NCBI GenBank assembly: GCA_902364645.1
Contig: CABJEP010000001.1
Location: forward strand, 178,375 to 242,374
Reading direction: 5' to 3'
DNA length: 64,000 nt
Origin: Coriobacteriaceae bacterium
GTDB lineage: Bacteria; Actinomycetota; Coriobacteriia; Coriobacteriales; Coriobacteriaceae
In this document: piece by piece, positions 9,564-17,740 of the stretch
How positions within the stretch are numbered: the first letter of the stretch is position 1
How the letters are laid out: each line of letters starts with the position of its first letter
Notes under the pieces: generated by a model
What the model was told of the DNA's origin: nothing
The model's input: only the letters and a program-made list of their open reading frames with translations
Databases searched by the model: none
Made by a program: the position numbers and the translations under genes

Positions 9564-9598
9564 AAAAGACCCTGCAGCTCGCACTGCAGGGTCTTTTT
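9564..9598. terminator. Bidirectional terminator between the yheO-like gene and ridA
   Basis: AAAAGACCCTGCAG (9564-9577) pairs with CTGCAGGGTCTTTT (9584-9597), giving a 13-bp or longer stem with a 6-base loop. A-rich and T-rich sides allow termination in both directions for these convergent genes. Confidence 0.9.
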
Positions 9599-9627
9599 GC
9601 ATGTCATGTTTTGTTTTCGCCAACGAC

Positions 9628-10005
9628 TTAGAGAGCGGCGACGACTTCGATCTCGACCAGACCGCCGGCCGGAAGAGCGGCAACCTGGAAGGCGCTGCGC
9701 GCGGGGAAGGGGGCCTCGAACTTGGAGGCGTAGATCTCGTTCACGGCAGCGAAGTCGGCAATGTCGGCCAGGTAGACCGTGGTCTTGACGACATCGGCAA
9801 AGGTGGCGCCGGCAGCGGTCAGCAGGGCCTCAACGTTAGCAAGGGACTGCTTAGCCTGGGCCTCGACGCCCTCGGGCATCTTGCCGGTTGCGGGATCGAT
9901 ACCCAGCTGGCCGGACAGGAACACCATGTTGCCGGTCTTGATGCCGGGGGAATACGGGCCGATGGCTGCGGGTGCGTTATCGGAAGACACGACGGTCTTG
10001 CTCAT
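9628..10005 (-). CDS. ridA: RidA-family reactive intermediate deaminase
   Basis: 125 residues from ATG 10005 with a clear GTAAGGAG ribosome site; an upstream in-frame extension of 20 codons lacks family similarity. The YjgF/YER057c/UK114 fold is shown by IGPYSPG near the start, a central FLSGQLGIDP strand and the C-terminal FQVAALPAGGLVEIE motif. RidA hydrolyses reactive enamine/imine intermediates to ketoacids and ammonia. Such genes often accompany purine or pyrimidine catabolism, consistent with the island to its left, although it is transcribed toward the shared terminator as a separate unit. Confidence 0.9.
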   Translation of the reverse strand: MSKTVVSSDNAPAAIGPYSPGIKTGNMVFLSGQLGIDPATGKMPEGVEAQAKQSLANVEALLTAAGATFADVVKTTVYLADIADFAAVNEIYASKFEAPFPARSAFQVAALPAGGLVEIEVVAAL

Positions 10006-10205
10006 TTTTTTCTCCTTACGATCAGATAGAGAGCGTGAGCGCGGCGTTCGCACCGGGAGGCACAATTCGGTCTGAACACCGCGCTTGATTTGGGATAGTA
10101 CTCAAGGTTTCCGCGCGATGCAAGATTATTATCACGTTGCGAGAATAATTTATCGCCCAACGGCGCCTGTCGGCCGCTGAACGGCACGACCGGACGGTGA
10201 AGCTC

Positions 10206-10278
10206 AAAATGATCCGTTTCCCTCCGTCCCCATCGGATCAGGCAATCCATAGGGGACGGAGGGAAACGGATCATTTTT
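10206..10278. repeat. Long perfect inverted repeat (26-bp arms) in the ridA-U32 gap
   Basis: The gap 10006-10383 contains AAAATGATCCGTTTCCCTCC at 10206-10225, continuing to CCCC at 10231. It is mirrored by GGGG from 10252 to ATTTT at 10278. Arms are about 26 bp, with a 20-base loop. It lies between divergent genes, where a terminator is not needed, so it looks more like a dispersed palindromic repeat. Nothing else in this gap is assignable except the ribosome site just before the U32 gene. Confidence 0.6.
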
Positions 10279-10383
10279 GCTGCAAGGGCTGCTGAAGACT
10301 TTATCCTGCTTAGGCTGCGGGCATCGCCCATCGCGACGGCGCCACTATACTTTTGAGTATCTGAGCATTTTGAAAGGCAGGAT

Positions 10384-12876
10384 ATGACCGCAACCGCCAG
10401 TCGAACCACCAACCGCAGACCCGAGCTTTTGGCGCCCGCCGGAGGGCCCGAGCCCTTTGCCGCCGCACTCGCCGCCGGGGCAGACGCCATCTACTGCGGC
10501 ATGGGCAGCTTCAACGCCCGCCGCAAGGCCACCAACTTTACCGACAAGGCCTTTGAGCAAGCCTGCCGCGCCGCACATCTAGCAGGGTCGCGCGTCTACG
10601 TCACGGTCAACATCGTCATCAAGCAGTCCGAGATGGGCGATGCGCTGCAACTCATCCATCGCTGCTCCACGCTGGGCGCCGACGCCTTCATCATCCAAGA
10701 CTGGGGCCTGTTCTTTGAGGTCAAGCGCACGATGCCCGGCATCGAGACGCACATCTCAACCCAGGCGAACATCCATGACGACCGCGGAACCCTTTGGTGC
10801 CGCGAGCAGGGCGCCGACCGCGTGACTCTCTCGCGCGAGCTTTCCATCGACGAAATTGCCACCATTCACGATGCCGCGCCCGATGTGGACCTTGAGGTCT
10901 TTAGCCACGGCGCCATCTGCTTTTGCTACTCGGGCCTATGCCTGCTTTCGAGCTTTGCCATGGCGGGACGATCGGCCAACCGTGGCATGTGCGCCCAGCC
11001 CTGCCGCCTGCCCTACGAGCTGATCGACGAGAACGGTCGCGCGCTCTCCCCCGCCGGCCGCGAGCGTGCGCTATGCCCGCGTGACACCAACACCTCACAG
11101 CTTGTTCGCCGTCTGTATGACGCCGGTGCCTCGTCGCTCAAGCTCGAGGGCCGCATGAAGGCGCCCGATTACGTGTACTCCATCGTTGATGTGTATCGTC
11201 ACGAAATTGACGACATGCTATCCGGAGCCACCGTTGCCAAGGACGAGGAAGCCGCCCGCCAGCGCCAGCTCAAGCGTTGCTTTAACCGAGACTTTACGCA
11301 CGCCTATCAGGACGGCACCTCGGGCGACGAGATGATGAGCTATGAGCGTTCCAACAACCGCGGCCAGATCGTGGGTACGGTGCTGGGCAGCCGCTTGGCC
11401 AACCGCGACGTGCGCGGCCTCAAGCCCGACGACCGCCGTCGCCGCGCCGCCATCGCCCGCATTGAGCTGTTTGAGCCCGTGGGCAAGGGCGACCTGCTAG
11501 AGCTTCGCCACGATAACAAGTTTGACCAGTTCCTGACCACCATTGCCGCCGATGATGCCGCCGCGGGCGACATCATCGAATGTCGCGTGCCCCGCAGCAT
11601 GCCCGAGGGCTGTCGCGTCCGCGTGATTCGCAGTCAGCGTGCCATCGACGCCGCCGGCGCCGCGCTCAAGCGCGATGTGCTGCGCCGCCGAGCAGTTGAT
11701 GTGTCCGTCGTGGCACGCCTGGGCGAGCCGTTTACTGTCACACTCACCTGCTGTGACAACCCCGCCCTCACCGCCACCGCCATGGGCTTCACCGTCGAGG
11801 CTGCCAAGACCCGCGCCGTCGAGGCGGCCGATCTGGTTGAGCATGTGGGCCGCATGGGCTCCTCGCCCTTTGAGGCAGAGAGCTTTGACGTTTCGCTCGA
11901 CGCCGGCTGCGGCATGGGCTTCTCCGCCGTGCACAAGGTGCGCGCCGCCGCCTGCAAGGCGCTGGAGGAGGCCATTCTGTCGCCGTACGAGGAGCGCGCG
12001 AAAACGCTCGAGTTGCCGGTGCTCGACAAATGTACGCGCGCCATGCCCGAGCATTACCGTGACGAGCCGCAGATCTGCGCCACCGTCACCACGCTCGAAG
12101 CCGCCGAGGCAGCTCGTGCCGAGGGCGCCGCGCGCATCTATATGACCACTGACGCGGTCGAGGCTGTCGGACTCTCCCCTGCCGATGCATTTGAGCAGGG
12201 CATCGTGCCCATACTCGACGAGGTCTGCCGCGCCGTCGACCACGAGCGCGTTGACCCGTGGGTTGTTGCCGGTGCCACGGTCGCTATTGGCAACATCTCC
12301 GAGCTTGCCCTGGCCGCGCAGGCCGGCGCCACGGCCGAGATTCGCTCTTGCCTGCCGGTGCACAACACGCCCTGCATGGAGGCACTTGCCGAGCGCGGAG
12401 CCGGTGCGTTTTGGCTCTCGCCCGAAATCACGCTCGACGAGATTGTCTCGCTTGGCACCTCCGCGCCCGCAGCCCTGGGCATCACCGTTTTCGGCCGCCC
12501 GCGCGTTATGACAAGCGAGCATTGCATTCTGCAGGTTGCCAACGGCTGTATCCACGATTGTGCCAACTGCCGCCTGCGTACCCGCAAGCTCTCGCTCAAG
12601 AATATCGACGGTAAGGTCATGCCGGTGCGTACCGACATCCACGGCCGCTCTCGCCTGTACGATGCCTACCCCATCGACCTCACGCCACAGGTTCCTCAGC
12701 TGCTCGATGCCGGCGTGCGCCGTCTCATGGTGGACGGAACGCTGCTCGAGACGGATGAGGTGGGCCGTGCCGTCGCCCGTGTCCGTCGTGCCGTCGAAGC
12801 AGCGCAGGCCGGCCGCAAGCCCGCCGCCCGCCTACGCGGGGCGACCTCGGGCTGCATGTTTGTGGGAATCAGCTAA
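10384..12876 (+). CDS. U32-family peptidase-like protein (double-length, DUF3656 type)
   Basis: 830 residues. The N-terminal half is a U32 TIM-barrel with ISTQANIHD, the family signature around AMAGRSANRGMCAQPCR, and SLKLEGRMKAPDYV. The C-terminal half carries a further domain and a late cysteine cluster (GCIHDCANCRL). U32 members are classed as collagenase-like peptidases, but several characterised relatives (RlhA, TrhP, UbiU/V) are iron-sulfur enzymes of RNA or quinone hydroxylation. The cysteines here favour an RNA-modifying role. The co-directional pseudouridine synthase 15 bp downstream supports that. The ribosome site AAAGGCAGG precedes the ATG. Confidence 0.82.
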   Translation: MTATASRTTNRRPELLAPAGGPEPFAAALAAGADAIYCGMGSFNARRKATNFTDKAFEQACRAAHLAGSRVYVTVNIVIKQSEMGDALQLIHRCSTLGADAFIIQDWGLFFEVKRTMPGIETHISTQANIHDDRGTLWCREQGADRVTLSRELSIDEIATIHDAAPDVDLEVFSHGAICFCYSGLCLLSSFAMAGRSANRGMCAQPCRLPYELIDENGRALSPAGRERALCPRDTNTSQLVRRLYDAGASSLKLEGRMKAPDYVYSIVDVYRHEIDDMLSGATVAKDEEAARQRQLKRCFNRDFTHAYQDGTSGDEMMSYERSNNRGQIVGTVLGSRLANRDVRGLKPDDRRRRAAIARIELFEPVGKGDLLELRHDNKFDQFLTTIAADDAAAGDIIECRVPRSMPEGCRVRVIRSQRAIDAAGAALKRDVLRRRAVDVSVVARLGEPFTVTLTCCDNPALTATAMGFTVEAAKTRAVEAADLVEHVGRMGSSPFEAESFDVSLDAGCGMGFSAVHKVRAAACKALEEAILSPYEERAKTLELPVLDKCTRAMPEHYRDEPQICATVTTLEAAEAARAEGAARIYMTTDAVEAVGLSPADAFEQGIVPILDEVCRAVDHERVDPWVVAGATVAIGNISELALAAQAGATAEIRSCLPVHNTPCMEALAERGAGAFWLSPEITLDEIVSLGTSAPAALGITVFGRPRVMTSEHCILQVANGCIHDCANCRLRTRKLSLKNIDGKVMPVRTDIHGRSRLYDAYPIDLTPQVPQLLDAGVRRLMVDGTLLETDEVGRAVARVRRAVEAAQAGRKPAARLRGATSGCMFVGIS

Positions 12877-12891
12877 CCGAAAGGCTTACAC

Positions 12892-13551
12892 GTGAACGAA
12901 GAACCTCAAGTCCTCTACTGCGACGCCTGGCTCATGGCCATCGACAAGCCCGCCGGCATGATCGTCCACGGCGACGGCACCGGCGAGCGCACGCTCACCG
13001 ACTACGCCAGCGACCTGCTGCTGGCGATGGGCGACGGCTTTGCCGCGACCGACATGCAACCGCTCAACCGCCTAGACCGCGACACCACCGGCGTGGTGCT
13101 GTTCTCGCTCGACAAGCAGACGCAGCCCGCCTTTGACCAGATGGTCATCGACCACGCTTTCGAAAAGCACTACCTGGCGCTCGCCGAGGGCAAGATCGAC
13201 TGGAACGAAAAGCTCATCGACAAGCCCATCGCCCGCGACCGTCACGACAGCCGCAAGATGCGCGTCGGCGCCAGCGGCAAGCCGTCTCAAACGCGCGTGA
13301 AGGTGCTCAAGCGCCTTAAGAGCCGTCGTGGCCTGCCCACGCGCTCGTATATCGATGTCGAGCTGCTCACCGGCCGCAAGCACCAAATCCGTGTGCATCT
13401 GGCGAGCGAGCGTCATCCCCTGGTTGGCGACGACCTGTACGGAACGCCGCGCCCCTGCGGCCTGATGCTCCATGCCCACAGCGTGTCCTTTACGCATCCC
13501 GTAACCGGTGAGCACATCCACATCGAAGCCCCTTGCCCCTGGGAGCCCTAA
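12892..13551 (+). CDS. RluA-family RNA pseudouridine synthase
   Basis: 219 residues starting at GTG 12892, 15 bp after the U32 gene. The catalytic aspartate lies in LNRLDRDTTGVVLFS, and the GRKHQIRVHLA motif and early LMAIDKPAGMIVHG are typical of RluA/RluC/RluD enzymes. There is no N-terminal S4 domain, so it is shorter than RluC/RluD (about 310) and near RluA-size. It isomerises specific uridines in rRNA or tRNA; the target cannot be read from sequence. It is probably translated from one mRNA with the U32 protein. Confidence 0.87.
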   Translation: MNEEPQVLYCDAWLMAIDKPAGMIVHGDGTGERTLTDYASDLLLAMGDGFAATDMQPLNRLDRDTTGVVLFSLDKQTQPAFDQMVIDHAFEKHYLALAEGKIDWNEKLIDKPIARDRHDSRKMRVGASGKPSQTRVKVLKRLKSRRGLPTRSYIDVELLTGRKHQIRVHLASERHPLVGDDLYGTPRPCGLMLHAHSVSFTHPVTGEHIHIEAPCPWEP

Positions 13552-13590
13552 ACCACCACAATGGGGACAGGCACCTTTGTGGTGGTTTTG
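13551..13590 (+). terminator. Terminator after the pseudouridine synthase gene
   Basis: AACCACCACAA (13551-13561) pairs with TTGTGGTGGTT (13578-13588), followed by TTTTG. The loop holds a GGGACAGG-type sequence that recurs in other intergenic spots of the window (for example 51091 and 16130 regions). Confidence 0.75.
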
Positions 13591-13619
13591 CCGTAATGGC
13601 TCAGCCACGGTCCAAAAAC

Positions 13620-13836
13620 GTCTCGATCTGTAACAGTTAGAACCCATTTTCCGGTCTATCCGTTACAGATCGAGACATTCGAATCCCCCTCACGGGAAAA
13701 TCTCAATCTGTAACAATAACTCGTCAAAATCGGTCCCAGATGTTACAGATCGAGACAAAGGGACGGCAAGGTTCGGAAGTATCTCAATCTGTAACACCTA
13801 GCCCACTTTTAACGGTCTAGTTGTTACAGATTTAGA
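13620..13836. repeat. Three tandem palindromic units (TCTCRATCTGTAACA arms)
   Basis: Unit 1 spans 13620-13676, unit 2 spans 13701-13756 and unit 3 spans 13782-13836. Each has a left arm matching TCTCRATCTGTAACA and its inverse TGTTACAGATYGAGA about 40 bases later. Arms are 15 bp with at most one mismatch. The centres differ but share CGGTC near the same position. The period is about 80 bp. This fills most of the gap between the rluA-type gene and the deoR-type gene. Confidence 0.85.
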
Positions 13837-13852
13837 CAAAACGGCAGACAAC

Positions 13853-13889
13853 AAAAGCGGCATCGCCCATCGAGGGTGTTGCCGCTTTT
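13853..13889. terminator. Terminator downstream of the DeoR-type gene
   Basis: AAAAGCGGCATCGCCC (13853-13868) pairs with GGGTGTTGCCGCTTTT (13874-13889) with one interior mismatch. On the minus strand it is followed by a T-containing tract and lies 40 bp past the regulator's stop. It probably also stops readthrough from the plus strand. Confidence 0.75.
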
Positions 13890-13928
13890 CTATTGAGGAA
13901 CCTAAATGGTTTTGACCTTGCCCTGTCG

Positions 13929-14675
13929 CTAGACCGTGATGACGTTGTCCATCGACTGGTACTTGGCTGGCACCTCGCCCGCGGTAATAATCGTTGCGTC
14001 GCGGAAGTCCGCGAACTTGACGGGCGCCACCATGCCGAATTTGCTGGCGTCTGAGATTACGAAGCGTTTGGCCGTATGGCGCATCGAGATACGCTTTACT
14101 TGCGCCTCCTCGATATCGGGCGCCGTGAAGCCCTGCTCGGCGGCAATGCCATTAGAACCCCAAAAGCCGCAGTTGAAGTTGTAATGGTCCAGGGTTGCCA
14201 AGGCATCGGGACCAACGAGTGCTTCGGTCTCGGGCTTGAGCTCGCCGCCCAGCACCACGGTACGCATGCCGCGCAAAGCGAGGTGCTGAGCGTGAAGCAC
14301 GGAATCAGTCACATAGGTGACACCTTCAAGGTGCGGAAGATGCTCGATGAGCTTGAGCGTCGTCGAGCCCGAGTCGATGTATACAAAGCTCTCGGGCTCC
14401 ACAAGCGCCGCCGCACGGGCGCAGATACGTTCCTTATCGTCGTTATGGAGGTCGCTGCGCTCATTGAGCGTTAGGTCGCGCGTCACGTGCGCGCGCTCCA
14501 GACTTGTCGCACCTCCGTGCACCTTGGCGATACGGTGCGCGCGGTCGAGCGTTTGCAAGTCGCGGCGAATGGTGGACGGTGTCACACCCAGGGCTTCGGC
14601 AAGCTCCGGCACGGTAACCGAGCCGGCCTGCTGCACCATCGACACGATCTCGTTGAGCCTATCTTCCGCAAGCAT
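13929..14675 (-). CDS. DeoR-family transcriptional regulator
   Basis: 248 residues. The N-terminal DeoR winged helix has a recognition helix in EALGVTPSTIRRDLQTLDR (about residues 27-45), followed by a DeoRC sugar-phosphate sensor domain with VYIDSGSTTLKLIEHL and LGGELKPETEALVGP. Family members repress sugar-catabolic operons and are released by phosphorylated sugars. It starts 3 bp after the oxidoreductase gene stops, so both are one operon and it probably controls its own transcription. Short TGCGTA-type repeats upstream of the operon (15820-15940) are candidate sites. Confidence 0.88.
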   Translation of the reverse strand: MLAEDRLNEIVSMVQQAGSVTVPELAEALGVTPSTIRRDLQTLDRAHRIAKVHGGATSLERAHVTRDLTLNERSDLHNDDKERICARAAALVEPESFVYIDSGSTTLKLIEHLPHLEGVTYVTDSVLHAQHLALRGMRTVVLGGELKPETEALVGPDALATLDHYNFNCGFWGSNGIAAEQGFTAPDIEEAQVKRISMRHTAKRFVISDASKFGMVAPVKFADFRDATIITAGEVPAKYQSMDNVITV

Positions 14676-14678
14676 CGC

Positions 14679-15758
14679 TTACTCCTCCTCGGGGTACACG
14701 ACTCCCCAATCGGCGCGGAGCTTGGTCATCAGCTCCATAACATCGGAAGCATAGCCCAGAAGCTCGCGCTTCGAATCATCGCCGGCAACGGCCTTCTCCA
14801 GGTCGGCCATCTCGTAGCACAGAGCGTATGCCTCGGTGCCAGCGTGGACCTCCTCACGGTGACCGTCTGCAGTCCACACGATGGTCGCATGATCGGCACG
14901 CGGATACTCGTTGACCTCGATATGGCACTTGTCGAAGCTGATGACCGAGCGCTTGGGCTGCTTGGAGTGGAGCGTGAGGCTCACCACGCCCAGCTGCCGC
15001 TCGGCGTTACGGCAGACAATGCCACCCGCGACGTCAACGCCAGTCTCGCAGGTATTGCCCAGCGAAACGACCTCAGCGGGCTGGCTTACCATAAAGAGGC
15101 GCATGACGGACAGGGCATACACGCCAATATCGAGCATGGCGCCGCCGGCGAGACTGCGGTTGTAGAAGCGGTTGGTCAGGTCGCCGTATTCCTTGTAGCT
15201 ACCAAAGTTGAGCTGGGCGAGGTTCATGCGGCCAAACTCGCCCGCTTCCATGCGACGGCGCAGCTCCTGATACAGCGGCATGTGGAGCACCGTGGTGGCG
15301 TCCATAAGGACCACGTTATGCTCGTCGGCAATGGCACGGGCCTCGTCGAGCTCGGCAGAGTTGAGGGTAATGGCCTTCTCGCAGAGCACGTGCTTGCCGG
15401 CGGCCAGCGCGGCGCGCAGATAGGTGATATGCGTGTTGTGAGGCGTGGTGATATAGACGGCGTCGATGTTCGGATCGGCATAGAGGTCCTCGACCGTTTC
15501 ATAGACCTTCTCGATGCCATACTGCTCGGCAAAAGCCTGAGCCTTGGATAGCGTACGGTTTGCGACGCCCGCAAGCTTGCGGCCGGCAAGAGCGAGAGAC
15601 TGGGCCATCTGGTTGGCGATAACGCCGCAACCGATCACAGCCCAGCGAAGCTCGGGAGCCGTAAAGATATCATCGGGGAACGGCTTGCCCTGGACCGAAG
15701 CGAACGCTGCCTTTGCGGCTGCCGCGGAGTCGAGTGGAGCCTGCTTGGAATCTGCCAT
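14679..15758 (-). CDS. Gfo/Idh/MocA-family NAD(P)-dependent oxidoreductase
   Basis: 359 residues from ATG 15758, selected because CAGGAGG lies 6-7 bases upstream; an upstream in-frame start at 15815 lacks this. The Rossmann motif is AVIGCGVIANQMAQSL near residue 35. The usual EKP catalytic loop reads EKAITLN here, and a C-terminal alpha/beta substrate domain includes GGAMLDIGVYAL. The family oxidises or reduces sugars, inositols and their derivatives; the substrate is unknown. It is co-transcribed with the DeoR regulator, suggesting use of a sugar-like compound. Confidence in family is high and in substrate nil. Confidence 0.87.
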   Translation of the reverse strand: MADSKQAPLDSAAAAKAAFASVQGKPFPDDIFTAPELRWAVIGCGVIANQMAQSLALAGRKLAGVANRTLSKAQAFAEQYGIEKVYETVEDLYADPNIDAVYITTPHNTHITYLRAALAAGKHVLCEKAITLNSAELDEARAIADEHNVVLMDATTVLHMPLYQELRRRMEAGEFGRMNLAQLNFGSYKEYGDLTNRFYNRSLAGGAMLDIGVYALSVMRLFMVSQPAEVVSLGNTCETGVDVAGGIVCRNAERQLGVVSLTLHSKQPKRSVISFDKCHIEVNEYPRADHATIVWTADGHREEVHAGTEAYALCYEMADLEKAVAGDDSKRELLGYASDVMELMTKLRADWGVVYPEEE

Positions 15759-15819
15759 ATGTGCCTCCTGGGTCATGGAGCGTCTAACATTTCTGCCGTC
15801 TCTATATTCGCACAAATTA

Positions 15820-15941
15820 GCGCGTATGTGCGTACTTTTGCGTATATAACCGCTAAATGGTCAAAATACAGCCGCAGACGGCGCTTATACACGCATAGCC
15901 ACGCAATCCTACGCACACAAATACGCACAAATGCGCACTAA
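15820..15941. promoter_or_regulatory. Clustered TGCGTA/TACGCA repeats upstream of the oxidoreductase-DeoR operon
   Basis: Three GCGTAY elements (near 15822, 15830 and 15840) lie on the plus strand. A second group in the opposite orientation (ACGCACA at about 15911 and 15923, TGCGCAC at 15932) lies about 80 bp further upstream of the gene. Spacing is near one helical turn. DeoR-family repressors commonly bind short direct repeats at two distant sites and loop DNA, so these are candidate operators. The assignment is inference. Confidence 0.45.
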
Positions 15942-16325
15942 TCATTACTCAGAGACGGGGAATTCTGCTTAGAACTCGAAAGACAGGATGATCCGCTTCG
16001 CCTCGTCGCTCATGGCGCGCTGCAGCTCTAAGGACCGTCCCAAACTGCCGACAGAAAAGGAACGTCCCAAACTGCAGACAGAAAAAGAACGGCCCCAGGC
16101 GCCGGCATTTCATGAGCACTCATTTAAGTCTGTCCCCAATAAGTGCAATCACTCATGTAAGTCTGTCCCCAATGAGTGGGAGCAATCAGAGACTCTTTGC
16201 GAGGGAGGCCGGACGTGGCCTTCCTCGTTTTTATTCATGGACTTTAGTCCGTGCCGCACGGCACGCGCGGCATAGAAAGCCACCCGCTCAGCGGGTGGAG
16301 GCCAATTTCCGCTACGCGACAAAAA
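15942..16325. other. Repeat-rich intergenic stretch without a convincing gene
   Basis: Contains a 27-bp tandem duplication (16036-16062 and 16063-16089) and a 29-bp duplication with CACTCAT/ATGAGTG ends (16118-16146 and 16150-16178). A short hairpin CCACCCGC-TCA-GCGGGTGG lies at 16280-16298, of the kind seen near ends of IS200/IS605-type elements. An open frame at 15988-16275 merely reads through the repeats and has no ribosome site or family signature. Confidence 0.5.
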
Positions 16326-16374
16326 CCTTCCCCCTAGCATGAGGATTGTTCAGGTCATCATGCTAGGGGGAAGG
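16326..16374. repeat. Perfect 17-bp inverted repeat
   Basis: CCTTCCCCCTAGCATGA (16326-16342) and its exact inverse (16358-16374) flank a 15-base loop. It sits directly upstream of the DegV remnant. No poly-T run follows on either strand, so it is not an obvious terminator; it may mark an old rearrangement or element end. Confidence 0.6.
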
Positions 16375-16417
16375 TGATTGCTGTGGCCCAGAAAGCCAGC
16401 AGCCTCGCGCACACGAA

Positions 16418-16660
16418 ATGGCTGTGCAAGCACCGCATCGCACCGAGATCAAGCTCATCGCCGCCATCGTCGAGAAGCACCCCAAGGTGCGCTTTGCCGC
16501 GAGCTGCACCTCGGCCCACGCCGACCTCTACGACCGCATGGAGCAGGCCCTGTGCGAGCGCGTGGCCAACGCGGTGGAGGTCGTCCGCTCCGACATCAGC
16601 CCCGCGTTTCTTGTCCACACCGGTCCAAACCTCGTGGGTGTGGCGGTCCAGGGACTCTAG
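16418..16660 (+). pseudogene. C-terminal remnant of a DegV-family protein
   Basis: An 80-codon frame whose product resembles only the end of DegV lipid-binding proteins: KLIAAIVEKHP, then a strand, then SPAFLVHTGPNLVGVAVQGL, which matches the family's terminal HTGPGxxG region. The first about 200 residues of a normal DegV protein are absent, and the sequence just upstream in the same frame is unrelated. There is no ribosome site before the ATG. It is followed by a strong bidirectional terminator, probably that of the original gene. The assignment rests on the short C-terminal motif. Confidence 0.55.
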
Positions 16661-16694
16661 CGGAGGCGGGGCGTCCTGCCCCAAAAACAAATGC

Positions 16695-16744
16695 AAAAGA
16701 CGAGCGCTTCTTGCCGCTCAATTGGCAAGAAGCGCTCGTCTTTT
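16695..16744. terminator. Bidirectional terminator, DegV remnant / ROK operon
   Basis: A 21-bp perfect stem: AAAAGACGAGCGCTTCTTGC begins at 16695 and its inverse ends with TTTT at 16744, with an 8-base loop. It serves the ROK operon on the minus strand and faces the DegV remnant on the plus strand. Confidence 0.92.
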
Positions 16745-16776
16745 CTTAACGCGTTGTATGGCGGAGAGAGCGCAAG

Positions 16777-17661
16777 TTACGCGAGCGCCCTTCTTGCCAG
16801 CTCGGCCGCGCCGAGGATTCCTTGGTCGCCGCCGCAGCCCGGGGCGCAGATGTAGCTCTCCATGTCCTTAAGCTCGGCGGTCTGGATGTAGCCACCCAGA
16901 TATTCGAGGGTCTTCTTGCGGACGATGCCGTAGAGCTGCTCCTGGTGCATCACGCCGCCGCCGAGGACGATGCGGCGAGGCGAGTACATGAGCACGAGGT
17001 TCGCGCACATCTGCCCCAGATAATCCCCCTCGAGCGCCCACACCTCATCGTTGTCCGCGAGCTCGGCCGCGGGCTTTCCCCAGCGCGCGGCGATGGCGGG
17101 GCCGGAGGCGAGGCCCTCGAGACAGCTCGCGTGGCTCGGGCAGACGCAGCGTCCCTCCTCGGTGGGACGGGTCCTTACCAGCATGTGGCCGGCCTCGGGG
17201 TGCAGCATGCCGTGAAGGAGCCTGCCCGCGCACATGACGCCCGCGCCCACACCAGTGCCGATGGTCACGTAGACGGCGTCCTCGAGCCCCTTGCAGCAGC
17301 CGAAGACCACTTCGCCGAGGCAGGCAACGTTCACGTCCGTGTCGTAGGCCACCGGAATCCCGAGGGCGTCGGCGAACGCGGCGCGAAGACCATAGCCTCG
17401 CCACGCGAGCTTGGGGGTCTGCAGGATGGAGCCGTAGCGCTCGTCGGCGGGGTCGACGCAGGTCGGGCCGAAGGCGCCGATGCCCAACGCGTCCACATCG
17501 CGGGCGGCGAACCACTCGATCATCTGCGGGACGGTCTCGGCGGGCGCAAGCGTCGGGGTCTCCATACGGTCGAGGACCTCGCCGTCGCCGGACACCACGG
17601 CACAGACCATCTTGGTCCCGCCGGCCTCGAGGGCGCCGAGCCTCATTTGCTTTTCGCTCAT
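16777..17661 (-). CDS. ROK-family sugar kinase
   Basis: 294 residues. The phosphate-binding motif is LEAGGTKMVCAVV near residue 10, the second is TIGTGVGAGVM, and the zinc/ROK signature is HPEAGHMLV followed by a cysteine cluster (CVCPSHASCLEG). The layout is closest to the fructokinase/GmuE side of the family rather than the HTH-containing repressors, since no DNA-binding domain is present. It is the last gene of the PTS-GH172 operon and probably phosphorylates the free hexose released by the glycosidase. The sugar is inferred; fructose is plausible because GH172 includes fructan-derived substrates. Confidence 0.85.
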   Translation of the reverse strand: MSEKQMRLGALEAGGTKMVCAVVSGDGEVLDRMETPTLAPAETVPQMIEWFAARDVDALGIGAFGPTCVDPADERYGSILQTPKLAWRGYGLRAAFADALGIPVAYDTDVNVACLGEVVFGCCKGLEDAVYVTIGTGVGAGVMCAGRLLHGMLHPEAGHMLVRTRPTEEGRCVCPSHASCLEGLASGPAIAARWGKPAAELADNDEVWALEGDYLGQMCANLVLMYSPRRIVLGGGVMHQEQLYGIVRKKTLEYLGGYIQTAELKDMESYICAPGCGGDQGILGAAELARRALA

Positions 17662-17679
17662 GTGATCCTCCTTGCAAAG

Positions 17680-17713
17680 GGGCGCCCGCAGTCATGGTCA
17701 ACCGCGGGCGCCC
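17680..17713. terminator. Intercistronic hairpin between GH172 and ROK genes
   Basis: GGGCGCCCGC (17680-17689) and GCGGGCGCCC (17704-17713) make a perfect 10-bp G+C-rich stem in the 79-bp gap. On the minus strand only CCTTTGC follows, so it is at best a partial terminator or an mRNA-stability element that could lower ROK expression. Confidence 0.5.
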
Positions 17714-17740
17714 ATAACGTTGGCATGTTTCGAGGCGACC

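Noticed and set aside
13620..13836. CRISPR array
   Set aside because: Half-sites alternate in orientation, intervals are unequal, only three units exist, and the variable parts keep CGGTC; no cas genes are near.
15988..16275. 95-codon plus-strand protein with Lys/Glu/Pro repeats
   Set aside because: The repeated residues come from the 27-bp DNA duplication; no ribosome site or similarity.
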